Counted from the stretch's first letter, positions 8,824 through 19,976 are shown. The stretch: 64,000 bases of DNA from Microcoleus sp. bin38.metabat.b11b12b14.051 (GCF_013299165.1 NZ_JAAFKD010000006.1:124001-188000), one strand, 5' to 3'. The notes: a model not told the origin generated them from the sequence alone. Program-made: numbers and translations.

Positions 8824-10155
8824 ATGATTTTATCCCAATTATTCCCAGCCTTTAAAACTCAAATCAAACGGATTGCCTGCATTTTACTTACCTTAAATTT
8901 TCTAATATTAAGCGGCTGTAAAAACGCCAGAACCAACACCGAACAAATTAAACTCACACTGTGGCACGGCATCAATCCGCCACCCAATCGCGATGTATTT
9001 AAAACCCTCACGGACAAATTCAACAAAACACATCCCAACATCCAAATTGAACCGATTTACATCGGGCAACCAGACCAACAACTGCCAAAAATACTGACAG
9101 CAATAGTAGGAAGTGCACCGCCGGATTTGCTGTGGAACGTTCCCACAATTGCCGGAAAGCTGGCAGAACTAAACGCAATTCAACCCTTAGAAAACTGGCT
9201 CGACAAATCGCCCCGCAAAGCCGAAATCTACCAGTCACTCTTCGAGTCAATGGAACTCGGAGGACACACTTGGTCAATTCCCCTCGCCACCAACAACGCC
9301 GCCGTATTTTACCGTCCCAGTTTATTTAAAGCCGCAGGCATCAAACAAGTACCGCAAAATTGGGAAGAATTCAAGCAAGCAGCCCGATCGCTCACACGAG
9401 ACACCAACGGAGACTGCCACCCCGACCGACACGGCCTAGTGCTCTCCCTAGGCAAAGGAGAATGGACAGTATTCACTTGGTTGCCATTCATGTTTAGTGC
9501 AGGCGGCGAACTGTTGGCCGGGACACCTCAAACTGCCGTACCTCAAATCGACAATCCCGGTTCTCTCGCCGCCTTAGAATTGTGGAGCGATTTGTTAAAA
9601 GAATGTTCAGCAATACTGTCAGCACCAGAGCGCGGTTACGAGCTCGACAACTTCATCGTCGGCAAAGTTGCCATGCAAATCACCGGGCCTTGGACGCTAG
9701 CACAATTGCAGCAAAGCGCGATCGACTACGCAGTGATGCCTGTACCCGCCCTCAAGCGTCCCGCAGCCGTCGTAGGGGGTGAAAACATATTTTTAATGAA
9801 AACTTCGCCTGAACGCGAGAAAGCTGCCCTAGAATTCTTAGAATACGCGATCGGCGAAGAATTCCAAACAGCCTGGGCAATAGGAACAGGTTACTTGCCA
9901 ATCAACTTAAAATCGAGACAGAGCCAAAATTATCGAAACTTTGTGGAAAAAAACCCTGTTTTGCGAGTGTTTTTAGAACAAATGAACTCAGCGCGATCGC
10001 GCCCAATTATCTCAGGCTACTCCCGGGTGTCAGAAAACCTCGGTCGCGCCATAGAAGCAACCCTTCTGGGCCGCGACCCCCAAGACGCCCTCAAAGAAGC
10101 TCAACAGCGTTTGACACTAACCTTAGATATTGGAAAAAAGGTAATTGATAATTAA
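8824..10155 (+). CDS. ABC transporter sugar-binding lipoprotein
   Basis: A 443-aa family-1 extracellular solute-binding protein. The N-terminus has a basic region, a hydrophobic stretch and the lipobox ILSGC, with C32 as the lipidated residue, so it is predicted to be membrane-anchored. The mature part begins KLTLWHGINPPP and continues with the FNKTHPNIQIE strand and the PLENWLDKSP, GKVAMQITGPW and FLEYAIGEEFQ segments typical of maltose/oligosaccharide-binding proteins. The substrate cannot be read from sequence. No permease or ATPase gene lies next to it, so the partners must be elsewhere. There is no obvious Shine-Dalgarno site before the ATG. Confidence 0.9.
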   Translation: MILSQLFPAFKTQIKRIACILLTLNFLILSGCKNARTNTEQIKLTLWHGINPPPNRDVFKTLTDKFNKTHPNIQIEPIYIGQPDQQLPKILTAIVGSAPPDLLWNVPTIAGKLAELNAIQPLENWLDKSPRKAEIYQSLFESMELGGHTWSIPLATNNAAVFYRPSLFKAAGIKQVPQNWEEFKQAARSLTRDTNGDCHPDRHGLVLSLGKGEWTVFTWLPFMFSAGGELLAGTPQTAVPQIDNPGSLAALELWSDLLKECSAILSAPERGYELDNFIVGKVAMQITGPWTLAQLQQSAIDYAVMPVPALKRPAAVVGGENIFLMKTSPEREKAALEFLEYAIGEEFQTAWAIGTGYLPINLKSRQSQNYRNFVEKNPVLRVFLEQMNSARSRPIISGYSRVSENLGRAIEATLLGRDPQDALKEAQQRLTLTLDIGKKVIDN

Positions 10156-10726
10156 GAAAAAGGTCATCGGGAAAAAGGGAAAAAGGTAATCGACCAGGAT
10201 TTTTTGATCTCTACCCCTTCCCCTTCCGCAGATTTGAATCCTCGATATAATTGGTGAAAATTCAGTTAAAATCATTGCCGCCGGTACTTCTAGTCAGAAA
10301 CCGGGTTTCTTGACCCGGGTTGACCTGAAAGCTGAGATTTTGTGTCGCTCTTATCTGTTTTTTAGTATTGAGAATGTCACAAGATGTTAGGTAAAATCGA
10401 GCGCCGATCGCCCGATACGAAAAGACACCCGCAGTCGCTCGGTAATAAATCTTTAACCAAAATCCCAAATCCGGCGAGCGAGTGCTTCGCCATTGCAGAT
10501 ATATTGGCAAAAAAGGGATGCTCCCCAAATTTATGTGCAGATTCGATCGCACAGCCCAAACAAACCGTGCGGTTGAGGGCGTTAAAAAAAGTGAGATCGA
10601 CAGGTTCTCCCCCTACCTACCACCCATGACCTACCATCACTTAATAGAAAGATTTTCCCTACCGTGTGCCCGTCCCGTGCCACCTACTGAGACCCTAACA
10701 ACCGTCCACCTTTTCCCCAAACGACA
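10156..10726. other. Intergenic region
   Basis: About 570 bp. It contains a palindromic AGAAACCGGGTTTCTT motif near 10295, which recurs in variant form near 14215 and 31900, and some pyrimidine-rich stretches. The open frames here have no family resemblance and are not called. Confidence 0.5.
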
Positions 10727-13249
10727 ATGCAGACAAAGTTCCTTAACGCAATCAAAGGACATTCTTGGCGGTACTTCCTCGCAGTAGGCGCGATCGCCCT
10801 CATCTACTATGCGGCTTCCGAATTCGCCATTGGCACCCTCACCCTCAGCACAGAAATCTACCCCATGTGGCCTGCTGCTGGAATTGCCCAAGTCGCCCTG
10901 CTGCTGTTCGGGCGCCAACTGTGGCCGGGAATCGCGATCGGAGGCTTCCTGTTCAGCATGAACGTACCGTCGGCCAACATCGCCACGGCATTGATCTCGG
11001 CGGGCGCCAGAACCCTGCAAGCGTGGACGGGAACTTACCTGTTGCAGAAAATTAACTTTAGCGCCGGGCTCGATCGGCTCAAAGACGTTTTAGGAATAGT
11101 CGGACTAGCAGCCCTAGGCTCTACCCTGATCAACTCCACCATCGGCAGCATCCTCGTGTGCGTCACCGGTTTATCTAGCTGGAGCAATTTTGGCACGATT
11201 TGGGGAAGTTGGTGGGTAGGAGACGCTCTCGGAATTTTGCTCGTCGCCCCGCTGCTGCTGACATGGCAAAAATTGCCCAAAATCGGCACCCACCGCCACC
11301 AACAGCTCCTCGAACGCGCGATATGGCTGTTGCTGCTGCTAGCAGTCGGCTGGCTCGTCTTCTGTTCCCGCACCCGCGCCGCCTACGCCCGCTATCCCCT
11401 AGAATACTTACCATTTCCCCTAGTAGTTTGGGCAGCCTTTCGGTTCGGCCAGCGCTACACGGCCCTCTCCAACTTCATCCTCTGCGGCTTCGCCATCTGG
11501 GGCATAGCCCGAGGCAGCGGCCCCTTTCTCAAACACGCCAGCAGCATCCCCCAAGCACTCTTATCGCTGCAAGCCTTCATCGCCGTCATCGCCGTCACCG
11601 GCTTAGTATTAGCAGCCACCGTCGCCGAACGCCACCAAGCTGAAACCTCCTTGCGCGCCAGCGAAGCCAGCCTCGCCAACGCGCAACGCATCGCCCAGCT
11701 AGGCAACTGGGACTTAGACCTCAACACTCAGCAATTGCGCTGGTCAGAAGAAATTTATCGCATCCTGGGACAGCGGCCGGGAACTTTTCCACCCAGCCTC
11801 GAAGCCTTCTTGCAATACGTCCACTCCGAAGACAGAGAATTAGTCAAAACCTCGATCGACGCCGCTTTATTTGAGCAACAGCCCTACAGCATCGACTACA
11901 GGCTGGCACTCCCCGACGGCAGCCAGCGCACAGTCTGCGAACAAGCCGCCGTCAACTCGCTCTACATCAGCAGCACAGTCCAAGACATCACAGACAGAAA
12001 GCGCGCCGAAGCAGCCCTGCGCGCTTCAGAAGAAAGATTTTCTAAAGCCTTTCACGCCTCCCCAGTCGGGATCGGCATCTGCACGCTCACAGACGCACGC
12101 TTCCTCGATGCCAACGACAGCTTTTTACGCTCCTTAGGCTGGCTGCGACACGAATTTATTGGCCGCACCCCCAGCGATTTAGGAATGTGGGTCAACTCCG
12201 AAGACGGGCGGCGGCTCGCCCAGATGTTGGAAGCCCAAAATTCGATCGGCAACCAAGAAATCAAAATTCGCACCAAACTCGGCGACATACGCGACTGGCT
12301 GCTGTCAGGAGAACTGATCGACCTCGGCAGCACTCAGTGCGTGTTAATCATGACCAGCGACATCACCGAGCGCTTGCGTTCCGAAGAATTCCGCCGCGCC
12401 GCCTTAGCCGCCGAATCTGCAAATCGATCGAAAAGCATCTTTCTCGCCAACATGAGTCACGAACTCAGAACCCCTCTCAACGCCATCATCGGCTACAGCG
12501 AGATCCTGCAAGAAGACGCCCGAGACCTCGGCGCCGATGAATTCATCAACGACCTCCAGAAAATTAACACCGCCGGACAGCACTTGCTAGCCCTGATTAA
12601 AGACATTCTCGACTTCTCTAAAATAGAAGCCGGCCGCATCGACTTGCACGTCGAAACCTTTACCATTTTAAATGTGGTTGACCAAGTAGTAGCCACGATC
12701 GCGCCGACGGCAGATAAAAATAACAATCTATTAGAAATACAATGCCCCGAAGATATTGGCTCGATGCAAACCGACTTGACTAAACTCCGCCAGTCGCTGC
12801 TCAACCTCCTCAGCAACGCCTCCAAGTTTACTTGCTCCGGCACCATAACTTTCACCGTTACCCGCTCCCCCGAAACCCCCGCCGAGGCTGCCAAAAGAAA
12901 CAAACAACTTGGAGTCTATAGAGGTGGCGCCCCCACCGACAATAGCTCGCCTTCCGGCTCTTCCCCTCGGGATTGGATCGTTTTTACAGTCAAAGATACC
13001 GGCATTGGGATGAGTTCGGAACAGTTAGCCAAAATCTTCGATCCTTTCACCCAAGCCGATTCCTCAACTACTAAAAAGTACGGCGGCACTGGTTTGGGTC
13101 TGACAATTACTAAGAAATTCTGCGAAATGATGGGCGGAGAAATTTCCGCCTTCAGCGAATTAGATAAAGGTTCTACTTTTACACTTCTGCTCCCAGCTTT
13201 TTTGGGCGACCATTCAACATTATTATTCACCGACAACTCTGAAAAATAA
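10727..13249 (+). CDS. MASE1-PAS-PAS sensor histidine kinase
   Basis: An 840-aa membrane-bound kinase. Residues 1-300 form a multi-pass MASE1 sensor (about eight hydrophobic segments; YPMWPAAGIAQ is typical). Two PAS domains follow at about 305-435 and 437-560. The dimerisation/phosphoacceptor helix is [19 protein letters not shown] with H578. The ATPase domain at about 690-835 shows DTGIGM and GGTGLGL. There is no receiver, so it is a classical kinase whose regulator is not adjacent. A roughly 30-residue Pro/Ser/Gly-rich insertion lies in the ATPase domain before DTGIGM, at the same place as an insertion in the kinase at 14.6 kb. The stimulus is unknown. Confidence 0.92.
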   Translation: MQTKFLNAIKGHSWRYFLAVGAIALIYYAASEFAIGTLTLSTEIYPMWPAAGIAQVALLLFGRQLWPGIAIGGFLFSMNVPSANIATALISAGARTLQAWTGTYLLQKINFSAGLDRLKDVLGIVGLAALGSTLINSTIGSILVCVTGLSSWSNFGTIWGSWWVGDALGILLVAPLLLTWQKLPKIGTHRHQQLLERAIWLLLLLAVGWLVFCSRTRAAYARYPLEYLPFPLVVWAAFRFGQRYTALSNFILCGFAIWGIARGSGPFLKHASSIPQALLSLQAFIAVIAVTGLVLAATVAERHQAETSLRASEASLANAQRIAQLGNWDLDLNTQQLRWSEEIYRILGQRPGTFPPSLEAFLQYVHSEDRELVKTSIDAALFEQQPYSIDYRLALPDGSQRTVCEQAAVNSLYISSTVQDITDRKRAEAALRASEERFSKAFHASPVGIGICTLTDARFLDANDSFLRSLGWLRHEFIGRTPSDLGMWVNSEDGRRLAQMLEAQNSIGNQEIKIRTKLGDIRDWLLSGELIDLGSTQCVLIMTSDITERLRSEEFRRAALAAESANRSKSIFLANMSHELRTPLNAIIGYSEILQEDARDLGADEFINDLQKINTAGQHLLALIKDILDFSKIEAGRIDLHVETFTILNVVDQVVATIAPTADKNNNLLEIQCPEDIGSMQTDLTKLRQSLLNLLSNASKFTCSGTITFTVTRSPETPAEAAKRNKQLGVYRGGAPTDNSSPSGSSPRDWIVFTVKDTGIGMSSEQLAKIFDPFTQADSSTTKKYGGTGLGLTITKKFCEMMGGEISAFSELDKGSTFTLLLPAFLGDHSTLLFTDNSEK

Positions 13250-14561
13250 ACATTTTTGACGCTTATTGTCAATCGCTATTTCTTGCTCTCACCCGGCCTA
13301 CCAGCCTCCAGAATTTTCTTCTGGTGCGTTAAGGAACGGTTTCCTCGAATGGCATCAAAGATTGATGAATCTTACCTGCCATGTATAGCAGTGGACAGTT
13401 GACAGTGGACAGCTTGCCCCGAGCGAAGTCGAGGGGTGGACAGTTGCTTCGTCAAGGAAATCAAACCGTTTCTGCTATGGACGAGGGGATCTATTCATGA
13501 GGTTATACCAATTTTATAAAGATTTGCTAGAGATGAACTCTTAGCCCCCCCTTAGTAAGGGGGGGGTTGGGGGGGTGATTGTATAACACTACTTTAGAAA
13601 AATGGTATTATTTATGTCCTCACCGCTGTGGCGATTGCTATAAAACTAAACTCTTCGCTGCCAACTCATAAATGATATTGTATTTGCCCGAATGGCGCTG
13701 ATCAAATAGGTGAACCCTCAAAACACAGATTCCTCTGTCGTCGGCGCGCGAACAAATATCGTAAAATACTTTATTTTACCAGACACGACTTGATTCAGAT
13801 GCTCAGAAAGTACGATCGCGCGATCGCACTTTCTGATCACCACCTCCCTCACCATCAAACAGCCCGTTCGATCCTGAGGGTCGATCCAATACCTCTGGGT
13901 TAAGCACAAAAATGTAGAAGTTAATCTCCTGAAACACCAGCTTTCCGGGCGAGCCCAATCGCCCGGGCAAATTTCCTTAACTCAGATGTGTTCAGGTGCG
14001 TCGCTTTTGGAAAAGTTGATTTTTACTCAGAGATCGATCGCACTATCCACACCCTACTGCTAAGATCGTGCGGGCCAATTTTATTAAACGAGACGCCTGA
14101 CGGGTCGATCGCCCCGCTGAGCATCGATTATCAAGCCCCGGAAAGGGCAACCGACAGTCAAAACCAACTAAAACATTCCTGTAATTAGGTTAAACCCATC
14201 CGCTAGCAGATCCAGAAACCCGGTTGATTCCCATCTCTGGAGCCGTCAACAAAGCCACTTTTCCCTGAAACCGATTTCTTGAGCGTTAGTTTACCTGATA
14301 AGATGATACCATTTGTGAAGGGGCGGCCGACTTTGACAGCCGGAGTTTATTGACTCGGTTTATTGACAAAGAAAAAAGTTTTGAGGGTAAATATAATCAG
14401 CCCTGTTTGAAAGATAGAGAGAGATCGCATACGATCGATTTCTAAGTAGAACCCGCGAGATACTTCGATTCCCTACCTTTCCAGTAACTGTATAGCTGCG
14501 TATATATACTATTAATTAAAAAGATATACTTTATAAAGTTGCCTAAAAAGCGCCCTAAAAT
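13250..14561. other. Long intergenic region with repeats
   Basis: About 1.3 kb with no credible gene. It holds a GACAGTGGACAGTTGACAGTGG short repeat, a CCCGAGCGAAGTCGAGGGG dispersed motif near 13415, the G/C-run repeat at 13542-13578 and a GGGCGA/TCGCCCG palindrome near 13950. The last 60 bp before the hybrid kinase are very AT-rich and likely hold its promoter. Confidence 0.5.
13542..13578. repeat. G/C-run repeat, intergenic copy
   Basis: C-run, TTAGTAAG, then a G-run, TT and a second G-run. It is the same family and orientation as the segment embedded in murE at 1934-1968. Confidence 0.8.
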
Positions 14562-17500
14562 ATGCATCCCCACCTCCAGCGCCAACTCGAACAACTCGGT
14601 TTAGCCAGCGACTCCCCCCCTCCTACTGCCGAGCAGTGGCAGCTATTCTTAGAGCAGGTAAGCTGTAGCTACGACGGCGCTCGGAGACAGCAGGAACCTC
14701 AGCAGCAGGCGGGTGTGAACTCCCAACCCGTGGGGTGCTTGGAGGATTTGACTTCTTCGCCCCAGTTTCCTCAAGACTCTCCAACAGCTTCAGAAGTCGA
14801 TCGGCTGCGGGCGACTGTCAACAGTTTGGGGGTGGGATTGTGCATCCTTGACTCCAAGGGGTTGGCGATCTCGGTGAATCCAGAGGCCCAACGGTTGCTG
14901 GGCTGGGCGGAATCGGAACTTGCAGGCTTGGGGCTGCTAGAGCGCATCAATAGCCCCCAAAACAAAGGCAACAAATTGCCAATTCTCACGGCGTTGAAAC
15001 AGCCGTCAAGCATTGGCTCTTCTGAGGATCTAACACCTGCACTCTGTTGTTTGCAAGAGGCGATCGACTCCCGTCAACCTTACAACTGTTGGGAAGGTGA
15101 GTTTCTCTGCCGCGACGGCAAGATTTTACCAGTATCCTATTTTTTCAATCCCGCAGTTGAGGGTGGTGAAATATCAGTTTTGGTATTTTTTGAGATGAGG
15201 GAACACCAACAAGCCGCCAGAGAACAAGAGCGATCGCTCTCGATGCTCCAAGAAGTTTTAGAAGCTACAGATGCTGCAATTATTGCAGTTGACAAAGGCG
15301 GCGATGTATGCTATTTTAATCAAAAAATTGTGGAAATGTGGGGTGTGGGCGCGAATCTGATAAAATTGAGCAGCTCTGCTGAAGGTCACGTCAAAAAAAC
15401 GAGAGAAGCAGCAATGGGTCTGGACGCAGGGAAATTAAAAGACCCGAAAAAGTTTATTGAAAACGCGATCGCATTGGAGGCTGACTCAGCTCCTCAAACC
15501 AGCGAATTGTTAGAATTTAAAGACGGAAAAATTAGAGAATTAAATTCGTTGCCATCAAAACTAGGAGCGAAAACAGTCGGCAGAGTTTGGATATTTCGAG
15601 ACGTTACCGAACAAAAAGTGGAAGAATCTTGGCACAGCCTAGAATTAGATCAGTTGATTGCTACTTTGTCAACCAATTTGCTCTGCCTGCGGGGCTCGGA
15701 AATAGACAAAGGTATCGATCGCACCCTGGAAGCAATCGGCACATTCAGCGGCTGTGAGCGCAGTTACATCTACTTGTTATCCGAAGACAAAACCCGCGCC
15801 GACAAAACCCACGAGTGGTGCGCTGACGGCAGTGCAGAAATAACAGACAGCACAGACACCGCCAACATCCCAATGCTAGCAGAAAAGCTCGCTCGCGCCC
15901 CAAATCTCCACATCAAAGAAATCGCCGAACTCCTACCTTCAGAATTTGCAGAAATTGCCAGTTATGATGGCAACATTTCGGGCGAATTATTGATAAATTA
16001 TCCATCCGAAATAGCCGATAAAATAGCAACGGCAGATTCCCAAACAACCGAATTAAACCAAATTCAAAAAAATCAGCGATCGCTGATAATTATTCCCCTA
16101 ATTGGCAGCAGCAAAAACTTCATAGGATTTCTCGGATTCGACAGTTGCAGCCCGGGAAACAGTCGATCGACCGAAATATCCACACCTCTAAAAAAGCTAG
16201 GAGAAACCATCGCCAATACTATAGAACGCCAGCGAGCAGAAGTCACCACACCATCCGCCGCCACCAAATACCGCAACATCTTTGAAAACGCAGCCGAAGG
16301 CATATTCCAGACAACGCCGACCGGGCGCTACCTCACCGCAAACCCCGCGCTAGCCAACATTTACGGCTACGAAACAGTCGCCCAAATGATCGCAGAGATC
16401 CCGAATCTCAAGCGCCAACTATACGTAGACCCCAAGCGACGAGCCGAGTTTGTCGCCCAATTGGACGCGAGCCGCCAAGTGTCAAAATTTGAATCGCAAG
16501 TATACCGCGCTGACGGCACCATAATTTGGATTTCCGAAAACGCGCGCAGCATCTGCGACGCCAGCGGCAGGGTTTTATACTATGAAGGCACTGTCACCGA
16601 CATCACCGATCGCAAACAAGCAGAATCCACCATGCAGTCGGCCCTAGAAGCAGCAGAATCAGCCAACCGGGCAAAAAGCACGTTTCTCGCCAACATGAGC
16701 CACGAACTACGCACGCCGCTCAACGCCATCATCGGCTACAGCGAAATGCTCAAAGAAGAAGCCCAAGAATTGGGCAGCGCCGAATCCATCTCGGATCTCG
16801 AAAAAATCCGCACCGCAGGAAAACACCTGCTGTCCCTGATCGACGACATCCTCGATATCTCTAAAATTGAAGCAGGGCGAATGGATCTCTACTTAGAAAC
16901 CTTCGACATCAGCGCCCTAATTGAAAGCGCTGTGGCTACGGCTAGCCCGCTGGTGGAAAAAAACGGCAATACCCTAGAAATTTACTGTCCAGACAACCTT
17001 GATACTATGCACGCCGACATGACCAAAGTTCGGCAAGTGCTGCTGAACCTGCTCAGCAACGCTGCCAAGTTCACCAAAAACGGGAAAATTGCGATCGGAG
17101 TAGAAAAAATTAAAAATGAACAATTAAGAATGAAAAATCAAGAGGAATCTTCCCAAATTTTAATTTCCAACTCCGAATTTTTAGGTTTTCGCGTCACAGA
17201 CACCGGCATCGGCATGACAAAAGAGCAATTGCAGCGAGTTTTTCAACCTTTTACCCAAGCTGACGCCTCGACAACCAAGCAGTACGGCGGCACCGGTTTG
17301 GGATTAGCTATCAGCCAGCGCTTCTGTCAGATGATGGGCGGCAGCATTGAGGCTAAAAGCGAGTTGGGTGCAGGCACAACTTTCACTGTACTGTTGCCCA
17401 GCGCCATCAAACAGCCGGAAATCCGCAACAATGTTCGCGACACCATTAGGGCCACAGACGCCCCCGCTGTCGGCACGGTTCTGGTAGTTGACGATGACCC

Positions 17501-18266
17501 GATTTCGCGGGATTTGATCCAGCGCACCCTGGCTCGCCAAGGACTGCACATCGAAGTCGCTGGCGGTGGCGAGCAAGCCCTCAGGCTCGCGAAGCAACTG
17601 CGCCCGGATGCGATTACCCTCGACGTGATTATGCCCGGAATGGATGGCTGGGCCGTGCTCTCCGCCCTGAAGGCAGATCCTGACCTTGCCGAAATTCCGG
17701 TAATCCTGCTATCCTTTGTGGGCAACAAAAGCCTCGGCTTTGCATTGGGTGCCTCGGACTACCTCACCAAACCAGTGGACGGCAAACGGCTGGTGGCCTT
17801 GTTGAATAAGTACCGACGCGACCAAGACGGGGCGGCCGCTCAGAGCTTGCCCGGTCAGATATTAGTTGTGGAAGATGATGATGCTACACGCCAAATCCTG
17901 CGGCGCATACTAGAAAAAAAAGGCTGGGCGGTGGCGGAAGCTGACAGCGGACGCACTGCTCTCGAACAGCTAGCAGTTGCTCGCCCGGAACTGATATTGC
18001 TGGATTTGATGCTGCCGGAAATGGATGGTTTTGAGTTAATCGCCGAACTTCGCAAGTCGCATTCTGGAGATCCTATACCAATAGTAGTGATTACTGCTAA
18101 GGACCTGACTCCCGCCGAAAGGCAGCAGCTCAACGGCTATGTCGATCGGGTTTTACACAAGGGAGTCTACAGTTGCGATACTTTGCTGCGCGATGTTCGC
18201 TCTATAGTGAATGACAGGCTCGATCGCAGGTACGACTCGAAAGGCAAGGAGAACACCAATGGCTAA
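14562..18266 (+). CDS. PAS-PAS-GAF-PAS hybrid histidine kinase with two receivers
   Basis: A 1234-aa soluble hybrid kinase. In order: PAS (about 80-220), PAS (228-355), a diverged GAF (365-565), PAS (570-690), phosphoacceptor helix [18 protein letters not shown] with H714, ATPase domain (about 820-945; DTGIGM, GGTGLGL), receiver 1 with D1021 (ITLDVIMP) and receiver 2 with D1148 (ILLDLMLP). It ends 8 bp inside the next gene and heads a three-gene unit with a lone receiver and a receiver-adenylate cyclase, which implies phosphoryl transfer towards cAMP synthesis. An AT-rich insertion (residues about 848-868, [17 protein letters not shown]) in the ATPase domain looks like translated repeat DNA. 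Confidence 0.92.
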   Translation: MHPHLQRQLEQLGLASDSPPPTAEQWQLFLEQVSCSYDGARRQQEPQQQAGVNSQPVGCLEDLTSSPQFPQDSPTASEVDRLRATVNSLGVGLCILDSKGLAISVNPEAQRLLGWAESELAGLGLLERINSPQNKGNKLPILTALKQPSSIGSSEDLTPALCCLQEAIDSRQPYNCWEGEFLCRDGKILPVSYFFNPAVEGGEISVLVFFEMREHQQAAREQERSLSMLQEVLEATDAAIIAVDKGGDVCYFNQKIVEMWGVGANLIKLSSSAEGHVKKTREAAMGLDAGKLKDPKKFIENAIALEADSAPQTSELLEFKDGKIRELNSLPSKLGAKTVGRVWIFRDVTEQKVEESWHSLELDQLIATLSTNLLCLRGSEIDKGIDRTLEAIGTFSGCERSYIYLLSEDKTRADKTHEWCADGSAEITDSTDTANIPMLAEKLARAPNLHIKEIAELLPSEFAEIASYDGNISGELLINYPSEIADKIATADSQTTELNQIQKNQRSLIIIPLIGSSKNFIGFLGFDSCSPGNSRSTEISTPLKKLGETIANTIERQRAEVTTPSAATKYRNIFENAAEGIFQTTPTGRYLTANPALANIYGYETVAQMIAEIPNLKRQLYVDPKRRAEFVAQLDASRQVSKFESQVYRADGTIIWISENARSICDASGRVLYYEGTVTDITDRKQAESTMQSALEAAESANRAKSTFLANMSHELRTPLNAIIGYSEMLKEEAQELGSAESISDLEKIRTAGKHLLSLIDDILDISKIEAGRMDLYLETFDISALIESAVATASPLVEKNGNTLEIYCPDNLDTMHADMTKVRQVLLNLLSNAAKFTKNGKIAIGVEKIKNEQLRMKNQEESSQILISNSEFLGFRVTDTGIGMTKEQLQRVFQPFTQADASTTKQYGGTGLGLAISQRFCQMMGGSIEAKSELGAGTTFTVLLPSAIKQPEIRNNVRDTIRATDAPAVGTVLVVDDDPISRDLIQRTLARQGLHIEVAGGGEQALRLAKQLRPDAITLDVIMPGMDGWAVLSALKADPDLAEIPVILLSFVGNKSLGFALGASDYLTKPVDGKRLVALLNKYRRDQDGAAAQSLPGQILVVEDDDATRQILRRILEKKGWAVAEADSGRTALEQLAVARPELILLDLMLPEMDGFELIAELRKSHSGDPIPIVVITAKDLTPAERQQLNGYVDRVLHKGVYSCDTLLRDVRSIVNDRLDRRYDSKGKENTNG

Positions 18267-18633
18267 AATCCTGTTGGTCGAAGATAACGAAATGAACAGG
18301 GATATGCTGTCCCGGCGTCTGGCGCGCAAGGGACACGAGGTTTTTATTGCAGTGGACGGTGCTGAGGGAGTGTCGATGGCGCTCGCAAAAGTACCGGATT
18401 TGATTCTAATGGATATGAGTTTGCCAGTGCTTGACGGGTGGCAAGCAACCCAGCAAATTAAGGCTGCTCCTGAGACTAAAACGATTCCGGTGATTGCGCT
18501 GACAGCTCACGCAATGGCTGGCGATCGCGAAAAGTGTCTGGCGGCAGGCTGCGACGACTATGACACCAAACCGGTCGAGTTTCCCCGACTTTTGGGTAAG
18601 ATCGAAACGCTGCTCAAAGAGGCGATGACATGA
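18259..18633 (+). CDS. Single-domain response regulator
   Basis: A 124-aa CheY-like receiver: acidic pair E8/D9, phosphoacceptor D52 (LILMDMSLP), the LTAH threonine and K104 (DTKPVE). The start ATG at 18259 overlaps the end of the hybrid kinase by 8 bp, so translation is probably coupled. Its own stop overlaps the ATG of the cyclase gene (ATGA). The close Q/ALTAHAMAGDREKC pattern is typical of receivers in cyanobacterial phosphorelays. It is a likely shuttle between the kinase and the cyclase. Confidence 0.93.
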   Translation: MAKILLVEDNEMNRDMLSRRLARKGHEVFIAVDGAEGVSMALAKVPDLILMDMSLPVLDGWQATQQIKAAPETKTIPVIALTAHAMAGDREKCLAAGCDDYDTKPVEFPRLLGKIETLLKEAMT

Positions 18634-19688
18634 AAGCTGACGAGGGCAGCGTGCTGGTTGTTGACGACAATGAGGTGAACCGCGATTTGCTGGCCCGCCG
18701 ACTTCAGCGTCAAGGCCACGCGGTGACTGTTGCAGAAGATGGTGTCCAAGCTCTGGAACTGATGCGCGCAGAGCCTTTTGATTTGGTGCTCCTGGACATT
18801 ATGATGCCGCAAATGAACGGCTATCAGGTTCTGGAACATCTCAAGGCCGATGAGAAGTTGCGCTACATCCCGGTAATTATGATTTCGGCGGTGGACGATA
18901 TTGACAGTATTGTCCGCTGTATTGAGTTGGGGGCGGAGGATTATCTTTCTAAACCTTTCAATCCGGTATTGCTCAAGGCTCGGATTAGCGCTTGTCTGGA
19001 AAAGAAGCGGCTGCGCGATAAGGAACAGACGTATTTGCGCGAGTTGGCCTTGGAAAAGGAAAAGTCCGAGCGTTTGCTGTTAAATATTTTACCGGGCCCG
19101 ATCGCGCAGCGCCTCAAAGAAGGGGAAAGTACGATCGCCGACAGTTTCGCTGAAGTTACTGTGATGTTTGCCGATTTGGTCGGTTTTACCAAGCTTTCGG
19201 CTCATTTGTCGCCAGCGGAGTTGGTAGAATTGCTCAACGAAATTTTTTCGGCTTTTGACGAGTTGGCCGATCGCTACGGACTTGAGAAAATTAAGACGAT
19301 CGGCGATGCTTATATGGTAGTCGGCGGTTTGCCCAGGCCCAGCGACAACCACGCCGAAAGTATTGCCGAAATGGCGATCGAGATTCTAGCAGCAATGACT
19401 CAGATCCGCACCAAGGGAGGTCAGCCGCTCAGCATCCGCATCGGCATCCACACGGGCCCGGTGGAAGCTGGCGTCATCGGGACTAAAAAATTTACTTACG
19501 ATTTGTGGGGAGACACGGTAAATACAGCTTCCCGCATGGAATCTCAAGGCGTCCCCGGTGCCATTCAGGTGACAGTTGCTACCTACGAGCGCCTGCGCGA
19601 CAAGTACATTTTTGAGCAGCGCGGCGTGATTTCGGTCAAAGGCAAAGGCGATATGATGACTTATTTGCTTGTGGCCAGAAAAAGCTAA
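18630..19688 (+). CDS. Receiver-class III adenylate cyclase
   Basis: A 352-aa protein with an N-terminal receiver (D56 in LVLLDIMMP), a coiled-coil linker at about 122-150 and a class III cyclase domain at 165-350. Catalytic residues appear complete: metal aspartates D182 (FADLVGFT) and D226 (KTIGDAY), substrate-specifying K222 and D291 (TYDLWGD), and transition-state N298 and R302 (NTASR). Lys plus Asp at the base-selecting positions predicts ATP rather than GTP as substrate. It overlaps the upstream receiver gene by 4 bp (ATGA). Cyanobacterial CyaC proteins carry kinase, receivers and cyclase in one chain. Here the parts are on three coupled genes. Confidence 0.94.
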   Translation: MKADEGSVLVVDDNEVNRDLLARRLQRQGHAVTVAEDGVQALELMRAEPFDLVLLDIMMPQMNGYQVLEHLKADEKLRYIPVIMISAVDDIDSIVRCIELGAEDYLSKPFNPVLLKARISACLEKKRLRDKEQTYLRELALEKEKSERLLLNILPGPIAQRLKEGESTIADSFAEVTVMFADLVGFTKLSAHLSPAELVELLNEIFSAFDELADRYGLEKIKTIGDAYMVVGGLPRPSDNHAESIAEMAIEILAAMTQIRTKGGQPLSIRIGIHTGPVEAGVIGTKKFTYDLWGDTVNTASRMESQGVPGAIQVTVATYERLRDKYIFEQRGVISVKGKGDMMTYLLVARKS

Positions 19689-19853
19689 TGGGGCATGGGG
19701 CATGGGGCATGGGGCATTGGGCATTGGGCATGGGGCATCTCGCCCTGAGCGAAGTCGAAGGGTGGGGCATGGGGCATTGGGCATGGGGCATTGGGCATTG
19801 GGCATCTCGCCCTGAGCGAAGTCGAAGGGTGGGGCATTGGGCATTGGGCTATC
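19688..19853. repeat. Short tandem repeats (GGGCATG/T) with CCTGAGCGAAGTCGAAGG units
   Basis: Dozens of 7-8 bp GGGGCAT/GGGCATT units, interrupted twice by the dispersed motif CCCTGAGCGAAGTCGAAGGG. The array begins directly at the cyclase stop codon. Frames through it are repeat translations, not genes. Confidence 0.9.
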
Positions 19854-19976
19854 CTCACTTTTTTGAGAACCGCGATAGTTAAATTTAAATAATAATTTAG
19901 TACGATTATTCTGCTGAGTTCCGTATCTTTTGCGATTCGGAAGTATAGTATAATTTCTTAGTCACAGCCTTAGATA

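Noticed and set aside
13718-14188. Small frames on both strands in the 1.3-kb gap
   Set aside because: Short, no recognisable motifs, and they cross repeats and palindromes.
19688-19882. 64-codon plus-strand frame and overlapping minus frame rich in MGHWA or PNAPC repeats
   Set aside because: Pure translation of the GGGCAT heptamer array with no start signal.
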